Assembly (NCBI GenBank): GCA_003694965.1
Contig: RFJG01000063.1
Coordinates: 1-7,624, forward strand
Reading direction: 5' to 3'
From: Methanobacteriota archaeon
GTDB lineage: Archaea; Micrarchaeota; Micrarchaeia; Anstonellales; J096
DNA: 7,624 nt
Shown here: positions 7,258-7,624 of the stretch, piece after piece
Layout of the letters: each line of letters starts with the position of its first letter
Numbering within the stretch: position 1 is the first letter of the stretch
Translations under genes and position numbers: made by a program
The notes under the pieces: generated by a model
The model's database searches: none
Told to the model about the DNA's origin: nothing
The model's input: only the letters and a program-made list of their open reading frames with translations

Positions 7258-7624
7258 GTGGAGCAAAAGCATAAGGAAATGTTCGCAACAGAGCCCGTAT
7301 TGCAGGGTATTAAATTAGACGATTTTAATTCTATGTTTCCAGAGGAGCAATTAGCATCGCACAAGCAGAGTGTTTTTGAGAGCTCCCTTAATGAGCTCAT
7401 AGCTTCTCTGTCTTTGTTAGGAGTAGATAGCTCTCCAGTGGAGAAATTCAACAACGCCTTATCCTCCATCTCTCCCAACAATATAGCTCTCTTAGCCCAG
7501 CTTGCGCAGTCGCTTCCCACCAATTTCAACATAAGAAATAGCCTCCTTGAGCGAGCTACAATGTCGCTGTCAGAATTTTGCCCCAGCACCCAGCACCCAG
7601 CACCCAGCACCCAGCACCCAGCAC
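7258..7624 (+). CDS. Unknown protein ending in heptapeptide repeats, 3' incomplete
   Basis: I do not recognise this protein. The frame runs without a stop from GTG 7258 to the end of the window (122 codons and one base). A later ATG at 7279 is possible, but the GTG lies at leaderless distance from the TATA box and no ribosome binding site precedes either. Residues 2-107 are hydrophilic and probably mostly helical, rich in Ser, Leu, Asn and Gln (for example LNELIASLSLLGVDSSPVEKF and ISPNNIALLAQLAQSLP), with no signal peptide or membrane helix and one cysteine (Cys108). From Pro109 the protein becomes PSTQHPA repeats encoded by the CCAGCAC tract. The minus-strand frame over the same bases is Cys/Ser-rich and looks like a shadow. 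The true C-terminus is not visible; it may be a real repeat domain or an artefact of the repeat. Confidence 0.65.
   Translation, partial: MEQKHKEMFATEPVLQGIKLDDFNSMFPEEQLASHKQSVFESSLNELIASLSLLGVDSSPVEKFNNALSSISPNNIALLAQLAQSLPTNFNIRNSLLERATMSLSEFCPSTQHPAPSTQHPA
7583..7624. repeat. Heptanucleotide tandem repeat, (CCAGCAC)6, running off the window
   Basis: Six perfect head-to-tail copies of CCAGCAC, preceded by two extra C (7581-7582), continue to the last base, so the full copy number is unknown. The unit is not a multiple of three, so all plus-strand frames read the same PSTQHPA cycle and all minus-strand frames read VLGAGCW. No frame contains a stop. Gain or loss of one unit would shift the reading frame downstream. 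Copies are identical, which suggests recent expansion or an assembly collapse. Confidence 0.97.

Noticed and set aside
7238..7318. Short plus-strand frame from ATG 7238 (about 26 codons)
   Set aside because: It starts at the TATA box itself, upstream of the expected transcription start, and has no ribosome binding site.
7167..7610. A 147-codon minus-strand frame across the divergent gene and the heptamer repeat
   Set aside because: Its start comes from the stop-free repeat, it is unusually rich in Cys and Ser, it overlaps the glycosylase N-terminus, and the plus-strand frame here has better composition and a well-placed promoter.

Overview
The window looks archaeal. Isoleucine is mostly ATA and arginine mostly AGG/AGA. 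Genes inside the operon carry GGTG-type ribosome binding sites, while the two divergent genes at the right have none and sit at leaderless distance from a TATA box (TTTTAAATAA). Carrying a bacterial-type gyrBA pair is known for several archaeal groups, many Euryarchaeota and some DPANN lineages among them. The sequence alone does not fix the lineage; a small-genome DPANN-type archaeon is only a guess.

Layout. Bases 1-6587 hold four tightly packed plus-strand genes. They are (1) the 3' part of a membrane protein with a large cytoplasmic region whose C-terminal end looks roadblock/LC7-like, (2) gyrB, (3) gyrA, and (4) a secreted, C-terminally anchored protein built of Ig-like/CnaB-like beta domains. 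Gaps are 10 nt and 2 nt, and the last junction is a 4-nt ATGA overlap, so co-transcription and translational coupling are likely. GyrB and GyrA together form the A2B2 DNA gyrase that introduces negative supercoils using ATP. Why gyrase sits between two envelope proteins is not evident from the sequence.

Bases 6584-7207 on the minus strand encode a helix-hairpin-helix DNA glycosylase of the endonuclease III/MagIII type. It converges on the operon, and the two stop codons overlap. Its start and the start of a divergent plus-strand gene (7258 to the window end, unrecognised, 3' incomplete) lie at exactly equal distances, 25.5 bp, from the centre of one palindromic TTTAAA box. This points to a shared bidirectional TATA element driving two leaderless mRNAs.

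The window ends inside six perfect copies of the heptanucleotide CCAGCAC, which the divergent gene reads as PSTQHPA. A 7-bp unit changes reading frame with each gain or loss, so this is either a phase-variable tail or the point where an assembly broke down. There is no gene-free stretch longer than 50 bp. I found no RNA gene, CRISPR array, insertion sequence or clear terminator. The most unusual features are the symmetric promoter and the heptamer tract.
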